Part shown: positions 6,917 through 6,985 of the stretch, piece after piece
Layout: each line of letters starts with the position of its first letter
How positions within the stretch are numbered: position 1 is the first letter of the stretch
Source of the DNA: Cyclobacteriaceae bacterium
Lineage (GTDB): Bacteria > Bacteroidota > Bacteroidia > Cytophagales > Cyclobacteriaceae
DNA length: 6,985 nucleotides
Assembly (NCBI GenBank): GCA_029861825.1
Contig: JAOTYN010000225.1
Coordinates: 1-6,985 of the forward strand
Direction: 5' to 3'
The notes under the pieces: model-generated
What the model was told of the DNA's origin: nothing
Seen by the model: only the letters and a program-made list of their open reading frames with translations
The model's database searches: none
Translations under genes and position numbers: made by a program

Positions 6917-6985
6917 TTGAAAAAAATAGTATTTCTACTGGCATTTATAACAGGGGCGCTGGCTTCTGAGGCACAGATCTTGCAT
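6917..6985 (+). CDS. N-terminus of an exported protein (3' end outside window)
   Basis: Only 23 codons are present and the frame is still open at the last base. From TTG 6917 the product reads (M)KKIVFLLAFITGALASEAQ and continues with Ile-Leu-His. Two Lys, a hydrophobic core and an A-S-E-A cleavage site followed by Gln make a clear Sec type I signal peptide. No in-frame ATG lies upstream: the only other in-frame start is TTG 6884, just after a TGA at 6881-6883, and using it would add a long n-region. So TTG 6917 is the best start. There is no Shine-Dalgarno. The mature protein is not visible and its identity cannot be guessed. Confidence 0.7.
   Translation, partial: MKKIVFLLAFITGALASEAQILH

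Overview
The window looks like a piece of a Bacteroidota chromosome, probably Flavobacteriia-like. Four things suggest this: exported proteins whose signal peptides end in A-Q, A-rich rather than Shine-Dalgarno-like sequence before the starts, a TAnnTTTG-type -7 element, and the character of the large protein. The lineage is inferred from style, not from a marker gene. No RNA genes, insertion sequences, CRISPR arrays or phage genes are visible. All genes lie on the + strand, and coding density is very high.

Layout. Bases 1-4733 hold one very large gene for an exported protein of about 1577 residues. The window begins inside its start codon: bases 1-2 (TG) are most likely the end of an ATG whose A lies just outside. 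The protein has a signal peptide, a helical N-terminal part, an acidic Trp/Asp linker, long beta-strand-rich regions, an embedded winged-helix-like segment, a mixed C-terminal domain and a strongly acidic tail. I do not recognise a characterised family. After 55 bases comes plsY (4789-5433), the membrane acyl-phosphate:glycerol-3-phosphate acyltransferase of phospholipid synthesis. Six bases later comes an M20-family metallo-dipeptidase (5440-6816) with all its metal and catalytic residues. A gap of 100 bases follows, with a candidate -7 promoter element. The first 23 codons of another exported protein (TTG start at 6917) run off the right edge.

How the genes relate. The spacing (55 and 6 bases, no convincing terminator) suggests that the giant gene, plsY and the dipeptidase can be co-transcribed. 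plsY and the dipeptidase are ordinary housekeeping or peptide-catabolism genes. The giant protein is the real unknown. Its export signal and its place beside a phospholipid-synthesis gene fit a cell-envelope role, but that is only inference. I see no defence system, biosynthetic cluster or mobile system here.
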